Source: Formosa sp030427735 (GTDB lineage Bacteria > Bacteroidota > Bacteroidia > Flavobacteriales > Flavobacteriaceae). From it: a stretch of 64,000 nt of DNA. Every line of letters begins with the position of its first letter. The stretch's first letter is position 1. The notes under the pieces are model-generated. The model was not told the origin of the DNA. It made no database searches and saw only the letters and a list, made by a program, of their open reading frames with translations. The position numbers and the translations under genes were made by a program. Location of the stretch: contig NZ_CP195158.1 of NCBI RefSeq assembly GCF_051200825.1, positions 2,108,001 through 2,172,000 of the forward strand, written 5' to 3'. Of this stretch, positions 1-9,807 are shown one piece after another.

Positions 1-622
1 CTGTTTGTTCAATGGTTTTTAAATGCGTATCGTTAATCATCCAATTCTTAAATTTACCCCTTACTGCCCTGTACAATTCCGGCTGCGATTCTTTAAGCTT
101 GTAGGCAGTAATTAATTCTTGCTGTGCATTTATAAGTTCTGGAGAATATACACTCGCTACCAACTGCCCTTTGCGCACTGTTTGTCCAACAGAAGTTACA
201 TACAACTGCTCTAAGCGTCCGTTAAAATGAGCTGGCTGTATGGCTGTTTCATCTTCATTAACTACAATTTTTCCAGATAATGTAAGTTCCGGATTTAAAG
301 TTGTATTACCAGTTATGGTTACAGTTTTAATATTAGCTAAAGCTTCTGCCGTTTTGGTTAATGTAAATTGAACATCTGTTAACCCCTCTGAATTCATTTC
401 TAAAGGAATTAATGCCATTCCACAAATAGGACAATCGCCAGGTGCATTTTTTACAATTTGAGGATGCATAGAACACGTCCATTTTTTGTTTACGGTTGAA
501 GACTCATGGGTATGATTGCTCTTTTCAGGCTTGGTATCTGTTTCAGATCTACCAAACAGCAAAAACCCTAAAAGCAAGCCCAACAATAAGGCCAGCACGA
601 CATATAGTCTACTCTTTGTCAT
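1..622 (-). CDS. CusB-like efflux RND periplasmic adaptor subunit (partial)
   Basis: N-terminal 207 residues of a membrane-fusion protein; the rest lies beyond the left edge. The start at 622 gives MTKSRLYVVLALLLGLLLGF, a membrane anchor or signal. It is followed by a heavy-metal-binding domain (about residues 40-70) with CSMHP and CPICGMAL motifs. Next comes the adaptor barrel-sandwich region, with VGQTVRKGQLVASVYSPEL, typical of CusB/CzcB proteins. In this family the protein bridges a CusA-type pump and a TolC-type channel and hands periplasmic Cu(I)/Ag(I) to the pump. The start codon overlaps the end of the decayed DUF305 gene by 14 nt. It is last in the visible order of the copper cluster, separated from cusA-like and cusC-like genes by the regulator and ATPase. 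Copper specificity is inferred from the neighbours. Confidence 0.9.
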   Translation of the reverse strand, partial: MTKSRLYVVLALLLGLLLGFLLFGRSETDTKPEKSNHTHESSTVNKKWTCSMHPQIVKNAPGDCPICGMALIPLEMNSEGLTDVQFTLTKTAEALANIKTVTITGNTTLNPELTLSGKIVVNEDETAIQPAHFNGRLEQLYVTSVGQTVRKGQLVASVYSPELINAQQELITAYKLKESQPELYRAVRGKFKNWMINDTHLKTIEQT

Positions 623-835
623 TTTGTTCAGATTCTAAAGATTTTATCAATATTTTCATTTCTTCGATGTCTTTTCGTTGCGTCTCAATAATACGCTCTG
701 CCAAATTTTTAACTTTTGGGTCTTTAATTGCTGCACGCTCACTTGTTAAAATTGCAATTAACACATAACCAAAAGATATGGCAAGCATCTTAAAAAACGT
801 TGATTACACTTTGATTGATTGTGATTGGTTTTCAT
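609..835 (-). pseudogene. decayed DUF305 protein gene (internal deletion plus frameshift)
   Basis: Reading from an ATG at 835, the frame starts like flavobacterial DUF305 proteins (MKTNHNQSKCNQRFL) but soon hits a stop. A one-base shift near the TTTTTTAAG run at about 789-797 continues it as MLAISFGYV, the usual first membrane segment. That joins directly to LIAILTSERAAIKDPKVKN and a C-terminal tail ending at 609. Full-length relatives, as I remember them, have about 70-80 more residues (two more membrane segments and the metal-binding HH region) between these parts. An open frame of 59 codons (788-609) could still be translated from an internal ATG. The gene sits between the P-type ATPase and the CusB adaptor, a usual place for DUF305 in copper clusters. 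The pseudogene reading is inference from family layout. Confidence 0.7.
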
Positions 836-841
836 AATTAT

Positions 842-3553
842 TTAATTTAAATTGGTAGCCTTCAACCGCAAGGCATTTGCAATTACCGAAACCGAACTAA
901 AGCTCATCGCTAAAGCCGCTATCATTGGCGATAATAATATACCAAAAAACGGATACAATACCCCAGCCGCAATAGGCACACCAATAGTGTTATAAATCAA
1001 AGCAAAAAACAGGTTTTGTTTTATGTTTTTCATGACACTATCACTTAATTTTTTTGCTTTTACTATGCCCTCTAAATCACCTTTCACCAAAGTTATCGAA
1101 GCACTTTCTATAGCCACATCGGTTCCTGTCCCCATAGCAATACCAACATCGCTTTGTGCCAAAGCTGGTGCATCATTAATCCCATCGCCAGCCATAGCTA
1201 CTACATGCCCCTGCCCCTGTAATCGCTCTACTTCTTTAAGCTTATCTTCTGGCAAACAACTGGCCTTAAAGTGTTTTAAGTTTAATGATTTCGCCACAGC
1301 TCTAGCCGTTATTTCATTATCTCCAGTAAGCATTATTAAATCTACATCAAGATCTTGAAGTTTTTTAATTGCGCCTTGGGTACTTGCCTTTATTTTATCA
1401 CCAATAACTATAAACGCAACAACAGTAGCATTAACTGCCAAATACGAGACCGTTTTACCTTTTTGCTGGAACTTTTGTACTTTTTGAATATAATTATCCG
1501 ATAATTCAGCCCCAACATGTGCCATCATCTTTTCGTTACCTAAAGCCACTTTTTTATTATCTATTTCACCAATGACGCCTTTACCTGATACCGCATTAAA
1601 ATGATTCAATTTTAAAAGATCAACACCCTTCTCTTCTCCATAAGTTAGTGTAGCACTAGCCAAAGGATGCTCGCTTTGCTGATTTAAAGACACTATATAT
1701 TGTAATGCTATACTTTTATCAAAATCATCAAAAACAGCTATCGATTCTACAGATGGTTTACCTTCGGTCAACGTTCCTGTTTTGTCTACAATTACTGTAT
1801 CTACTTTATCCATCCGCTCCAAAGCCTCGGCATTTTTAATAAGTACGCCGTTTTGCGCACCTTTACCTACGCCTACCATAACAGACATTGGTGTAGCCAA
1901 ACCCAAAGCACATGGACAGGCAATAATTAACACCGCAATGGCATTAACTAAAGCAAACACATAAGCAGGATTTGGTCCCCATAGTGCCCAAACTGCAAAT
2001 GTGATTATGGCCACCAAAACCACTATAGGTACAAAATAACCTGAAATTCTATCTGCTAATTTTTGAATAGGAGCCTTACTACGGCTAGCAGTATTAACCA
2101 TGGTTATAATTTGAGATAATAAGGTGTCTGCTCCTATTTTTTCGGCTTTCATTAATACAGATTGATTGCCGTTTATGGTTCCGCTATGCACAGTATCTCC
2201 AACCTGCTTATCTACGGGCATAGATTCGCCTGTTACCATAGATTCATCAACCGTTGTTTTGCCATCTGTGATGCTTCCATCTACTGGAATTTTATCTCCT
2301 GGTTTTACCCTAAGCACATCGCCTACTGCAATATCATTTATACTTATAACTTCTTCCTTACCTTGCACAACCCGAACCGCCTTATTAGGAGCTAATTTGA
2401 GCAATTCCTTAACAGCCGTATTTGTTTTACTATGTGCACGCGCTTCTAACACCTGCCCTAATAACACTAAGGTTAAAATAACTGTTGTTGCTTCAAAATA
2501 TACGTGAACTACACCTGAATGCGTTTTGAATTGATCTGGGAAAAAGTCTGGAAATAACAAACCAAATACACTAAACAACCAAGCAATGCCTGCACCAATG
2601 CCTATTAATGTAAACATGTTTAAATGCCATGTTTTTATAGACTTATAGGCCCGTTCAAAAAACATCCAAGCAGCATAAAACACAACGGGAATCGATAATG
2701 CAAACTGAATCCAGTTCCAATACTTCAAATCTAAGATGTTGTATAATGGGTTATTAGGAATCATCTCGGACATGGCAATAACAAATATGGGTAAGGTAAA
2801 TGCTATAGCAAGTTTTAACTTTTTTAATAAATGAAGATAATTTTGCGCTTCGGCAGAAATATTTGCCTTGACAGGAACTAAATCCATGCCGCAAATGGGA
2901 CAAGACCCTTGGGAATCCGACACCACTTCGGGATGCATTGGACAAGTATATTGAGGTTGTTCTACCGTAGTTAAACTTACTTCTTCTACCAAATCCATAC
3001 CACAAACAGGGCAATCGCCGGCCTTATTATAAGTTGTGTCACCTTCGCAATGCATCGGGCAATAAAACACGCCTGTACCTTGACCTTTAGGCGCTTTTGA
3101 AACAGGTTGCATTTTAGCTGCGCCTTTGGGGTGAATGCTATATTTATCGCCATCGGCCTTTAAAGCCTCTTGAAATTTATCTATAGCAATAGGTTCAGAC
3201 ATTGAAATTTTAGCTTCTTCCTGTTCCAAATCCACAACAACACCAGATACACCTTCAACATGTTTTAAAATTTCCTCTACATGGTTACGGCAACCATTAC
3301 AAGACATACCTTGTATTTGAAATGTTTCTTCATGGTTATTGCTCCACGCTTTAATGTGGTATTGCGCTCCTTCCTTTTGCAATTGTTCCTGAAATTTCGC
3401 TAAAGGAATATGCTTAGACATTGTTATGTTGGCTTTACAATCATCTAAAAACACCTCAGCATCTGTTACCCCATCGACATTTTTTAAAGCATTCTCTACA
3501 TGGTTACGACAACCATTACAAGACATACCCTCTATTTTATATGCATGCTTCAT
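842..3553 (-). CDS. copA: CopA-type copper-translocating P1B ATPase
   Basis: Heavy-metal P-type ATPase of 903 aa that pumps Cu(I)/Ag(I) out of the cytoplasm. Two HMA domains come first, each with GMSCNGC (Cys pairs 12/15 and 85/88). Two short heavy-metal-binding modules follow, with YCPMH/CPVCGMDL (about 164-189) and YTCPMHPE/CPICGMDL (about 202-226). Then come membrane helices, TGES (441-444), the intramembrane CPC (546-548) that defines P1B-1 pumps, the phosphorylated Asp590 in DKTGTLTEG, SEHPLA and the GDGINDAPAL hinge. This four-module N terminus is longer than that of classical CopA (about 750-830 aa). It is transcribed with its neighbours; the HMA-AraC regulator lies 69 nt upstream. Cu(I) specificity follows from the CPC motif and the context. 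Confidence 0.95.
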   Translation of the reverse strand: MKHAYKIEGMSCNGCRNHVENALKNVDGVTDAEVFLDDCKANITMSKHIPLAKFQEQLQKEGAQYHIKAWSNNHEETFQIQGMSCNGCRNHVEEILKHVEGVSGVVVDLEQEEAKISMSEPIAIDKFQEALKADGDKYSIHPKGAAKMQPVSKAPKGQGTGVFYCPMHCEGDTTYNKAGDCPVCGMDLVEEVSLTTVEQPQYTCPMHPEVVSDSQGSCPICGMDLVPVKANISAEAQNYLHLLKKLKLAIAFTLPIFVIAMSEMIPNNPLYNILDLKYWNWIQFALSIPVVFYAAWMFFERAYKSIKTWHLNMFTLIGIGAGIAWLFSVFGLLFPDFFPDQFKTHSGVVHVYFEATTVILTLVLLGQVLEARAHSKTNTAVKELLKLAPNKAVRVVQGKEEVISINDIAVGDVLRVKPGDKIPVDGSITDGKTTVDESMVTGESMPVDKQVGDTVHSGTINGNQSVLMKAEKIGADTLLSQIITMVNTASRSKAPIQKLADRISGYFVPIVVLVAIITFAVWALWGPNPAYVFALVNAIAVLIIACPCALGLATPMSVMVGVGKGAQNGVLIKNAEALERMDKVDTVIVDKTGTLTEGKPSVESIAVFDDFDKSIALQYIVSLNQQSEHPLASATLTYGEEKGVDLLKLNHFNAVSGKGVIGEIDNKKVALGNEKMMAHVGAELSDNYIQKVQKFQQKGKTVSYLAVNATVVAFIVIGDKIKASTQGAIKKLQDLDVDLIMLTGDNEITARAVAKSLNLKHFKASCLPEDKLKEVERLQGQGHVVAMAGDGINDAPALAQSDVGIAMGTGTDVAIESASITLVKGDLEGIVKAKKLSDSVMKNIKQNLFFALIYNTIGVPIAAGVLYPFFGILLSPMIAALAMSFSSVSVIANALRLKATNLN

Positions 3554-3622
3554 TTCTATAGTATTTATATGATAAAATTAGCACTACCTTCACCATTCTG
3601 ATTGCATAATTTTGTAGAATGT

Positions 3623-4183
3623 TTATACAATTTTGTCGAAATTTTTCCGTTCTCCATTTTGTAAATTCTTAAAATCTGTCATCGACATCCCTGTTTGGTT
3701 TTTAAACTGACGTGCTAAATGACTACCGCTAGTATACCCTAAAACATCGGCTATTTCTGAGAACTGAAGCTGGCCTAGCTGCAAAAGCTCCTTAACCTTT
3801 TCTATTTTTAACCTAATCACATAGTTTTCTATGGTTATACCCATGGTTCTGCTAAACAACTTACTTAATATCGAGTACGACTTTGGAATGCGACTTAATA
3901 AATCTGGAATGTGTCGCGTGTCGTTTGGCCGATCGGCTAAAGTTTCTAGTATAATGGTTTTTATTTGTTCTACTAGAATGTCGTCTTCATTTTTCATGAT
4001 TTCAAACCCTAATGCCTTTAAACGTTTTTCCAATTCCAGATAGGTTTGCCCGTCTATTTCCCGAACTAACACGTCTCCTAAATTTAAATTTAGCACCTCT
4101 ACGCCCAGGCTCTTAAACACACCTTCTACAGCATGTTTACACCTGAGACAGACCATGTTTTTTATATAGATATGCTGCTTCAT
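3623..4183 (-). CDS. HMA-like/AraC-family transcriptional regulator
   Basis: Protein of 186 aa joining a small ferredoxin-like HMA-type domain (residues 1-65, with MVCLRC, Cys12 and Cys15) to a C-terminal AraC/XylS double HTH (about 85-180). The HTH is recognisable from IENYVIRLKIEKVKELLQ, FSEIADVLGYTSGSHLARQF and KNQTGMSMTDF. It has no signal peptide, so it should be cytosolic. The simplest reading is that the CxxC senses Cu(I) and the HTH controls the surrounding copper genes. The HMA half resembles the CopA domains (1-70 in the next gene), suggesting metal transfer or competition between them. It lies 12 nt after the DUF3347 gene and 69 nt before the ATPase gene. The direction of regulation cannot be seen. 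Confidence 0.85.
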   Translation of the reverse strand: MKQHIYIKNMVCLRCKHAVEGVFKSLGVEVLNLNLGDVLVREIDGQTYLELEKRLKALGFEIMKNEDDILVEQIKTIILETLADRPNDTRHIPDLLSRIPKSYSILSKLFSRTMGITIENYVIRLKIEKVKELLQLGQLQFSEIADVLGYTSGSHLARQFKNQTGMSMTDFKNLQNGERKNFDKIV

Positions 4184-4195
4184 GCCGTTTATATT

Positions 4196-4711
4196 TTATT
4201 GTAATGTACTTTGCACCACACCACAATGCAACATAGCATCTCCGTAATACGGATTATTAATTTCTTGCTCCAAAGCAAACCAATTGGCACCGTTCTTTAA
4301 AGCCATTGGACAATGTTGCTCGTAAATTTTGCCTGTTGTAATATTGGCCGTTAAAATAGGTTTTAGTTGAAGGGTTAATTCCGACAACAACTCGCGTTGT
4401 ACTTTAATATCTTCTGTAGCTGCTATGCTTGAAGCTACATGCTTAACATCTTCATTGGTTGTTACATTGGCCAAGCTTTGCGCCTCTTGTTTCGCCTGGA
4501 TAGCATTACTGGAAACCAATGCCGTTTTTAATTGTAAATAATGTTGAAATGTTTGTGTTACGGCTTCAGTTTTAAATATAGGGGTGGTAACAACTGCTAC
4601 ATTATTGGTGCTTTCTGATGTTTTAGTCTCACTGTTATTTTTACAGGCCGTATTAAAGGTTACGCCTAAAATTAATAATCCTAAACCTAATAATTGTGTT
4701 CTCGTTTTCAT
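4196..4711 (-). CDS. DUF3347 domain-containing lipoprotein
   Basis: Predicted 171-aa lipoprotein: signal peptide followed by a lipobox ending NTAC (lipidated Cys23), then a Ser/Thr/Asn-rich linker. The DUF3347 helical domain occupies about residues 50-165. Near the C terminus it has HCPMA (His133, Cys134, Met136) and MLHCG (His162, Cys163), likely metal ligands typical of this family in copper clusters. It may act as a periplasmic copper chaperone or buffer feeding the RND pump, but no biochemical role is established that I know of. It follows the TolC-like gene after 24 nt and precedes the regulator by 12 nt, so it is very likely in the same transcript. Confidence 0.85.
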   Translation of the reverse strand: MKTRTQLLGLGLLILGVTFNTACKNNSETKTSESTNNVAVVTTPIFKTEAVTQTFQHYLQLKTALVSSNAIQAKQEAQSLANVTTNEDVKHVASSIAATEDIKVQRELLSELTLQLKPILTANITTGKIYEQHCPMALKNGANWFALEQEINNPYYGDAMLHCGVVQSTLQ

Positions 4712-4735
4712 AATTCTGTATTTTTAATTGATTTA

Positions 4736-5977
4736 TTATTGACTTAAATATTTAATGATATTTTGTTGTGTGTAATAATTTTTAACCGCTTCGATGTTAT
4801 TAATTTGAAACTTAAGTTGCAATTCCTGAATATCTAAAACATCGTTAAAATTAACTGTTTCGGTTTCGTATGCTGTTAATAACAGCCGTTCTGCATCTTT
4901 GGCTTTTTCTAAATTTTTTGTTGCTGTTTCAAAACTGATTTTTGCCGAATTCCTAGCATTTACGGCTTGCTCTAATACTGTTTCTAAAGCATTTTTCTTT
5001 GCTAATTTGTCGGCATTTAGTTCCAGCTTTTTCAATTCGTTTTGCTTGGTTTTTGACGTAAATCCTTTATTAAAAACTGGTATTGATAGCGATAACATGG
5101 GCATAATTATATCTTTTCCATTGTTATCGATTGGCATGTCGTTTCGTTTATTTACAGTTATATAATCTAAGCCAAACCCCACCATAGGAGCTCGCTCTTT
5201 TTGATTTAAGAGTTCCGATTGTTCAACAGATTCGTACAACTTATCGTATTGCAACAATTCAGGATGCAATGCTGTAACCATGTTTTCTGTATTTAAATCT
5301 GCTACTTCTGGCATAATTAAAGTATCTGTTATATTAATTTGTTGCTTCTCGCTTCTGTTTAACAATAAATTTAAACGGGACTGTTCAGCTAAATATTCCT
5401 GCTCTAACACAGCATTTAACTGTTCTACATCATTCTGTCTTATTTGAATTTTTAATACATCGACTACCGAAGCTTTACTAACCTCTACCGCTGTTAAAGC
5501 CCATTTTTCATAATTTTTCAATAATGCAATTTGCTGAGAAAACACAGCTTGTTTGGCTTTTATAGCCCACATATTATAGTATGATTGAGATACAGTAGAC
5601 AATAATTTTCGTTTAGCTATGGCAATAGTTTCGTACTGGACATCGGCAAGAGATGCTGCATATTTAGATCTGGAAGTTACCGAACCAAACCACGGAATCA
5701 TTTGTTTTACAGATACTTTTACAACCTGTGGCCCAGTTCTGGTTTCTGGCGGACTCACAAAATAACCAACAACAACTTCGGTGTTTGGCAATGCATTGAC
5801 TTCGTTAACTTTTTCGGAAGCTATTTGGTATTGCAAATCGAATTTTTGTATTTCAGGATTATTTGCCAGACCTATACTTATTAATGTTTCTAAATGTTGT
5901 GCATTTAGCGACCAAGAGTAAGTTAACACACTAACTAACGCGAATGTCTTAAAAATATATTTAGTTTGTTTTTTCAT
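4736..5977 (-). CDS. TolC family outer-membrane efflux protein (CusC-like)
   Basis: 413-aa outer-membrane factor with a Sec signal peptide ending near LNAQ, followed by two OEP repeats of long amphipathic helices (about 30-215 and 225-410). It would form the exit duct of the tripartite Cu/Ag efflux pump with the CusA-like and CusB-like proteins encoded here. The start overlaps the end of the CusA-like gene by 17 nt, indicating translational coupling. No lipobox is seen, unlike E. coli CusC. The length is at the short end for TolC proteins but normal for this flavobacterial branch. Confidence 0.9.
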   Translation of the reverse strand: MKKQTKYIFKTFALVSVLTYSWSLNAQHLETLISIGLANNPEIQKFDLQYQIASEKVNEVNALPNTEVVVGYFVSPPETRTGPQVVKVSVKQMIPWFGSVTSRSKYAASLADVQYETIAIAKRKLLSTVSQSYYNMWAIKAKQAVFSQQIALLKNYEKWALTAVEVSKASVVDVLKIQIRQNDVEQLNAVLEQEYLAEQSRLNLLLNRSEKQQINITDTLIMPEVADLNTENMVTALHPELLQYDKLYESVEQSELLNQKERAPMVGFGLDYITVNKRNDMPIDNNGKDIIMPMLSLSIPVFNKGFTSKTKQNELKKLELNADKLAKKNALETVLEQAVNARNSAKISFETATKNLEKAKDAERLLLTAYETETVNFNDVLDIQELQLKFQINNIEAVKNYYTQQNIIKYLSQ

Positions 5978-8900
5978 GTTTTAGCGCTTTAATTTCTTCT
6001 CTCCAACTGTACAATACAGGAACTATAAAATACGATGTAATATCTATAATCATTCCTCCAAAAGCAGGAATCGACATCGGAATCATAATATCACTGCCGC
6101 GCCCTGTAGAGGTTAATACAGGTAATAATGCTAAAATGGTTGTTGCTGTTGTCATTAAGCAAGGACGAATACGTTTTTCGGCCGCATGCACTGCAGCTTT
6201 GCGAATACTTGTAACATCTTTCGGATTTTCTTTTTTAAACGTTTGTTTTAAATAAGTGGCCATAACCACGCCATCGTCGGTGGCTATTCCAAAAAGAGCT
6301 ATAAACCCAACCCAAACTGCAACACTTAAGTTTATTGGGTGCATTTGAAATACTTGCCGTAAATTAACATCTAACACCTTAAAATTTAAAAACCAATCTT
6401 GACCGTATAACCACATCATAATAAATCCGCCTGCAAATGCCACCGAAATTCCAGTAAATACCATTAATGATGTAGACACCGATTTAAACTGAAAATACAA
6501 TATCAAGAAAATAATAAGTAACGCCAATGGCACAACAACCTGTAAGGTTTGCTCTGCTCTCAATTGGTTTTCGTAAGTTCCGGTAAACTCGTAAGTAATG
6601 CCTTTAGGGATTTGTAGAGCGCCAGAATCTATATGTTGTTGAATTACATCTTTTGCATGTTCTACCACATTAACTTCAGCAAAACCATCCTTTTTATCGA
6701 ATAATACATAACCTACCAAAAATGTATCTTCACTTTTAATTACTTGTGGTCCCTGTTCGTAGCGAATGCTAGCTAAATCGCTTAATGGCACAGGGTTTCC
6801 ACCACTTACTGGAATATAAATATTAGACAAATCGTCTGGATTGGAACGTAACTCGCGAGGATACCTTACACGTACACCATAGCGTTCTCGACCTTCAATT
6901 GTTTGTGTTAGCACTACACCGCCTACGGCTACCTTCAACTCGTTCTGTACAGTCTCTATGGCAATGCCATAACGTGCCAGTTTTTCCCTATCAATATCTA
7001 TTAACATGTAAGGTTTGCCTACAATTCTATCGGCAAAAACTGCTTCTGATTTTACACCTTCGGCGGTTTTCAGTATCGGTTCTATTGCTTGTCCGAACGC
7101 TTCAATTTGCTTTAAATCTTGACCTTTAATCTTAATTCCCATTGGAGCACGCATTCCAGTTTGCAACATAACCAATCGGGTTTCTATTGGCTGTAGTTTT
7201 GGTGCCGAAGTTATGCCTGGCAATGCTGTTGCTTTTATAATTTCGTTCCAGATATCGTTAGCAGAAGTAATTTCTGGCCGCCAATTTCTATAAAACATGC
7301 CGTTATTATCTTCAATCAATTGTGAAGCCTTAACGCTATTGAAATTCAAATAATTAACAGTATCATTTAACATCTCACTTTTAAAACTGTTACGATTATA
7401 AACCAAACTGCTGTCTTTAAGTACAAATAATCCATCTTTATTGACTTTATAACGCTGACGTTCCCCAAAAGCATTCAGCATATATTCTGGTTTATATTGA
7501 ATAATATTTTCGTACATCGATAAAGGTGCCGGATCTAATGCTGAGGCCGTTCTTCCTGCTTTACCAACTACAGTTTCTATTTCGGGAATCTGGGCTACCG
7601 CCATATCTAACTGTTGGAGAACCCTTTTATTTTCTGAAACTCCAGCATGTGGCATGGAGGTTGGCATTAATAAAAATGTACCTTCGTTTAATGAAGGCAT
7701 AAATTCTTTTCCCGTATGTTTAAAAATAATAATGCCACAAATAACAATAGAAGTTGGCACAAGTAAAAACAATAATTTATGCTGTAAAGCCCAATATAAA
7801 ATTTTTGAGTAATACTTTCTAAATATCCAAAACGCCCCTAACAAACCAAAACATAGTACTGATACAAATACTGCATTTGCAAGAAAACTTTTAGCTACTC
7901 CCAATGGCTGCCAGTACGACGCTAATAAAAAAACAATGCCCAATGCCACAAATACACTATTAAAAATAGTTGATGTTTGTTGAGACCACTGACGCTGTTG
8001 TTTTAGAATGGAGCAAAGCCCAAAAATAATAAGCAGTACGCCTAGATAATACCCTTGAAAAACGGAAAAACCGCCCAAAATTATAATAGCCAGATTGACT
8101 ACTAATTTAGTTGACGTTGTAAATGTTCGGTTTTTAAAAATAAGCGCAGCAAAAGGAGGTATTAAAAAGAGTGACACAATTATTGAGGCTGTTAATGCCA
8201 TAGTTTTTGTAAAAGCCAGAGGCCTGAACAATTTACCTTCGGCACCAATCATGGTAAACACAGGTATAAAACTTATAATGGTGGTTAACACGGCAGTTAC
8301 TATGGCTCCAGAAACTTCCGATGTTGCATTATACACCACTTCGTTAATGGGTTTACCATCGGTATTCTCATCTAAATGTCTTATAATATTTTCCGACAAA
8401 ATAACACCTACATCTACCATTGTGCCAATAGCAATGGCTATACCCGATAAAGCCACGATATTAGCACTAACATTAAAATATTTCATGGCTATAAACACCA
8501 TTAAAACCGCTACTGGTAAAAGTCCTGATATTAATATTGAGGCTCTTAAATTAAAAACCATAATAACCACAACCAAAATGGTAATTAAAACCTCTAAACT
8601 TAAGGCTTCATTTAAAGTGTGTAATGTTTCTTTTATTAATACAGATCTGTCGTAAAAAGGTACAACGGTAAGCTGCGAAACAGTACCATCTTCTAAAACT
8701 TTAGAAGGCATTCCAGACTGCATTTCTGCTATTTTCTGTTTTACATTATTAATAACTTCTAAAGGATTAGCGCCATATCTAGCGACCACTACACCACCTA
8801 CAACCTCGGCGCCTTCTTTATCTAAAATGCCTCTTCTTGCTTCTGGCCCTAAAGTAACTTGAGCAATATCCTTAATTTTAATGGCTGTAAAATCTTTAGA

Positions 8901-9701
8901 ACTTACCACTGCATTCTCTAAATCTGAAATTGATTTCACATACCCTAGTCCCCGAACCAAATACTCTACCTGATTAATCTCTAATGTTTGCGCCCCGATG
9001 TCCTGATTAGAAGCTTTTACAGCCGTTACAACTTCTTGTAACGATATGCCATATTGCTTCATTAATTCTGGACGAACATCGATTTGATATTCTTGTACAT
9101 ATCCACCTATAGAAGCTACTTCCGACACGCCACTAGCCGAAGACAAACCATATTTAACAAAATAATCTTGAATAGTACGTAATTCTTGTAAATCCCAGCC
9201 ACCAGTAACCTCACCTGCTTTATTTCTTCCTTCTAAAGTATACCAATACACCTGCCCCAAACCTGTAGCATCTGGTCCTAAAGCTGGTTTAACACCATCA
9301 GGCAGCAGTCCGTTTGGTAAGGCATTTAGTTTTTCTAAAATTCTACTTCTACTCCAATAAAACTCTACATCTTCATTAAAAATGATATAAATACTAGAAA
9401 AACCAAACATAGACGAACTCCTTATGGTTTTAACACCTGGTATACCTAGTAACGTTGTTGTTAATGGGTAAGTAATTTGATCTTCTATATCTTGTGGAGA
9501 GCGTCCTTCCCAATTGGTAAAAACAATTTGTTGATTTTCGCCAATGTCTGGGATTGCATCTACGGCTACGGGATAACTTGGTAAAATACCAGTATTCCAA
9601 CCAAAAGGAGAATTTACAATACCCCACCCAACTAAGACAAGCAGCAATATAACAGCAACTAACTTATTCTCAATTAAAAATTTAATGCTTCTATTTAGCA
9701 T
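5961..9701 (-). CDS. CusA/CzcA-family heavy-metal efflux RND permease
   Basis: Inner-membrane proton-driven pump of the HME-RND family, 1246 aa from the start chosen here. I chose the ATG at 9701, giving MLNRSIKFLIENKLVAVILL, the normal HME-RND N terminus; an in-frame ATG at 9743 would add 14 atypical residues. Family marks include GVKTIRSSSMFGFSSIYIIF, AIAIGTMVDVGVILSENIIRHL in helix 4, EFMPSLNEGTFLLMPTS, and VGFIALFGIATDDGVVM. The Met-containing stretch LVMLQTGMRAPMGIKI fits a Cu(I)/Ag(I) pump. The protein is about 200 aa longer than E. coli CusA. The extra length lies in a hydrophobic insert before the second half and in an insert in the second porter domain. The gene's end overlaps the TolC-like gene. 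Confidence 0.93.
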   Translation of the reverse strand: MLNRSIKFLIENKLVAVILLLVLVGWGIVNSPFGWNTGILPSYPVAVDAIPDIGENQQIVFTNWEGRSPQDIEDQITYPLTTTLLGIPGVKTIRSSSMFGFSSIYIIFNEDVEFYWSRSRILEKLNALPNGLLPDGVKPALGPDATGLGQVYWYTLEGRNKAGEVTGGWDLQELRTIQDYFVKYGLSSASGVSEVASIGGYVQEYQIDVRPELMKQYGISLQEVVTAVKASNQDIGAQTLEINQVEYLVRGLGYVKSISDLENAVVSSKDFTAIKIKDIAQVTLGPEARRGILDKEGAEVVGGVVVARYGANPLEVINNVKQKIAEMQSGMPSKVLEDGTVSQLTVVPFYDRSVLIKETLHTLNEALSLEVLITILVVVIMVFNLRASILISGLLPVAVLMVFIAMKYFNVSANIVALSGIAIAIGTMVDVGVILSENIIRHLDENTDGKPINEVVYNATSEVSGAIVTAVLTTIISFIPVFTMIGAEGKLFRPLAFTKTMALTASIIVSLFLIPPFAALIFKNRTFTTSTKLVVNLAIIILGGFSVFQGYYLGVLLIIFGLCSILKQQRQWSQQTSTIFNSVFVALGIVFLLASYWQPLGVAKSFLANAVFVSVLCFGLLGAFWIFRKYYSKILYWALQHKLLFLLVPTSIVICGIIIFKHTGKEFMPSLNEGTFLLMPTSMPHAGVSENKRVLQQLDMAVAQIPEIETVVGKAGRTASALDPAPLSMYENIIQYKPEYMLNAFGERQRYKVNKDGLFVLKDSSLVYNRNSFKSEMLNDTVNYLNFNSVKASQLIEDNNGMFYRNWRPEITSANDIWNEIIKATALPGITSAPKLQPIETRLVMLQTGMRAPMGIKIKGQDLKQIEAFGQAIEPILKTAEGVKSEAVFADRIVGKPYMLIDIDREKLARYGIAIETVQNELKVAVGGVVLTQTIEGRERYGVRVRYPRELRSNPDDLSNIYIPVSGGNPVPLSDLASIRYEQGPQVIKSEDTFLVGYVLFDKKDGFAEVNVVEHAKDVIQQHIDSGALQIPKGITYEFTGTYENQLRAEQTLQVVVPLALLIIFLILYFQFKSVSTSLMVFTGISVAFAGGFIMMWLYGQDWFLNFKVLDVNLRQVFQMHPINLSVAVWVGFIALFGIATDDGVVMATYLKQTFKKENPKDVTSIRKAAVHAAEKRIRPCLMTTATTILALLPVLTSTGRGSDIMIPMSIPAFGGMIIDITSYFIVPVLYSWREEIKALKHEKTN

Positions 9702-9807
9702 ATCGTTTACATTAAAACAATTAAACTTAAGCATTTTTAGCATAACTAAAAATGCATAAATAGTCTTAAAATCAACATTTTAAGACAACTATTATTGATT
9801 TAATGTA

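Noticed and set aside
8095..8655. 186-codon open frame on the plus strand
   Set aside because: It is antisense to the strongly conserved membrane core of the CusA-like gene, and its translation has no recognisable domain.
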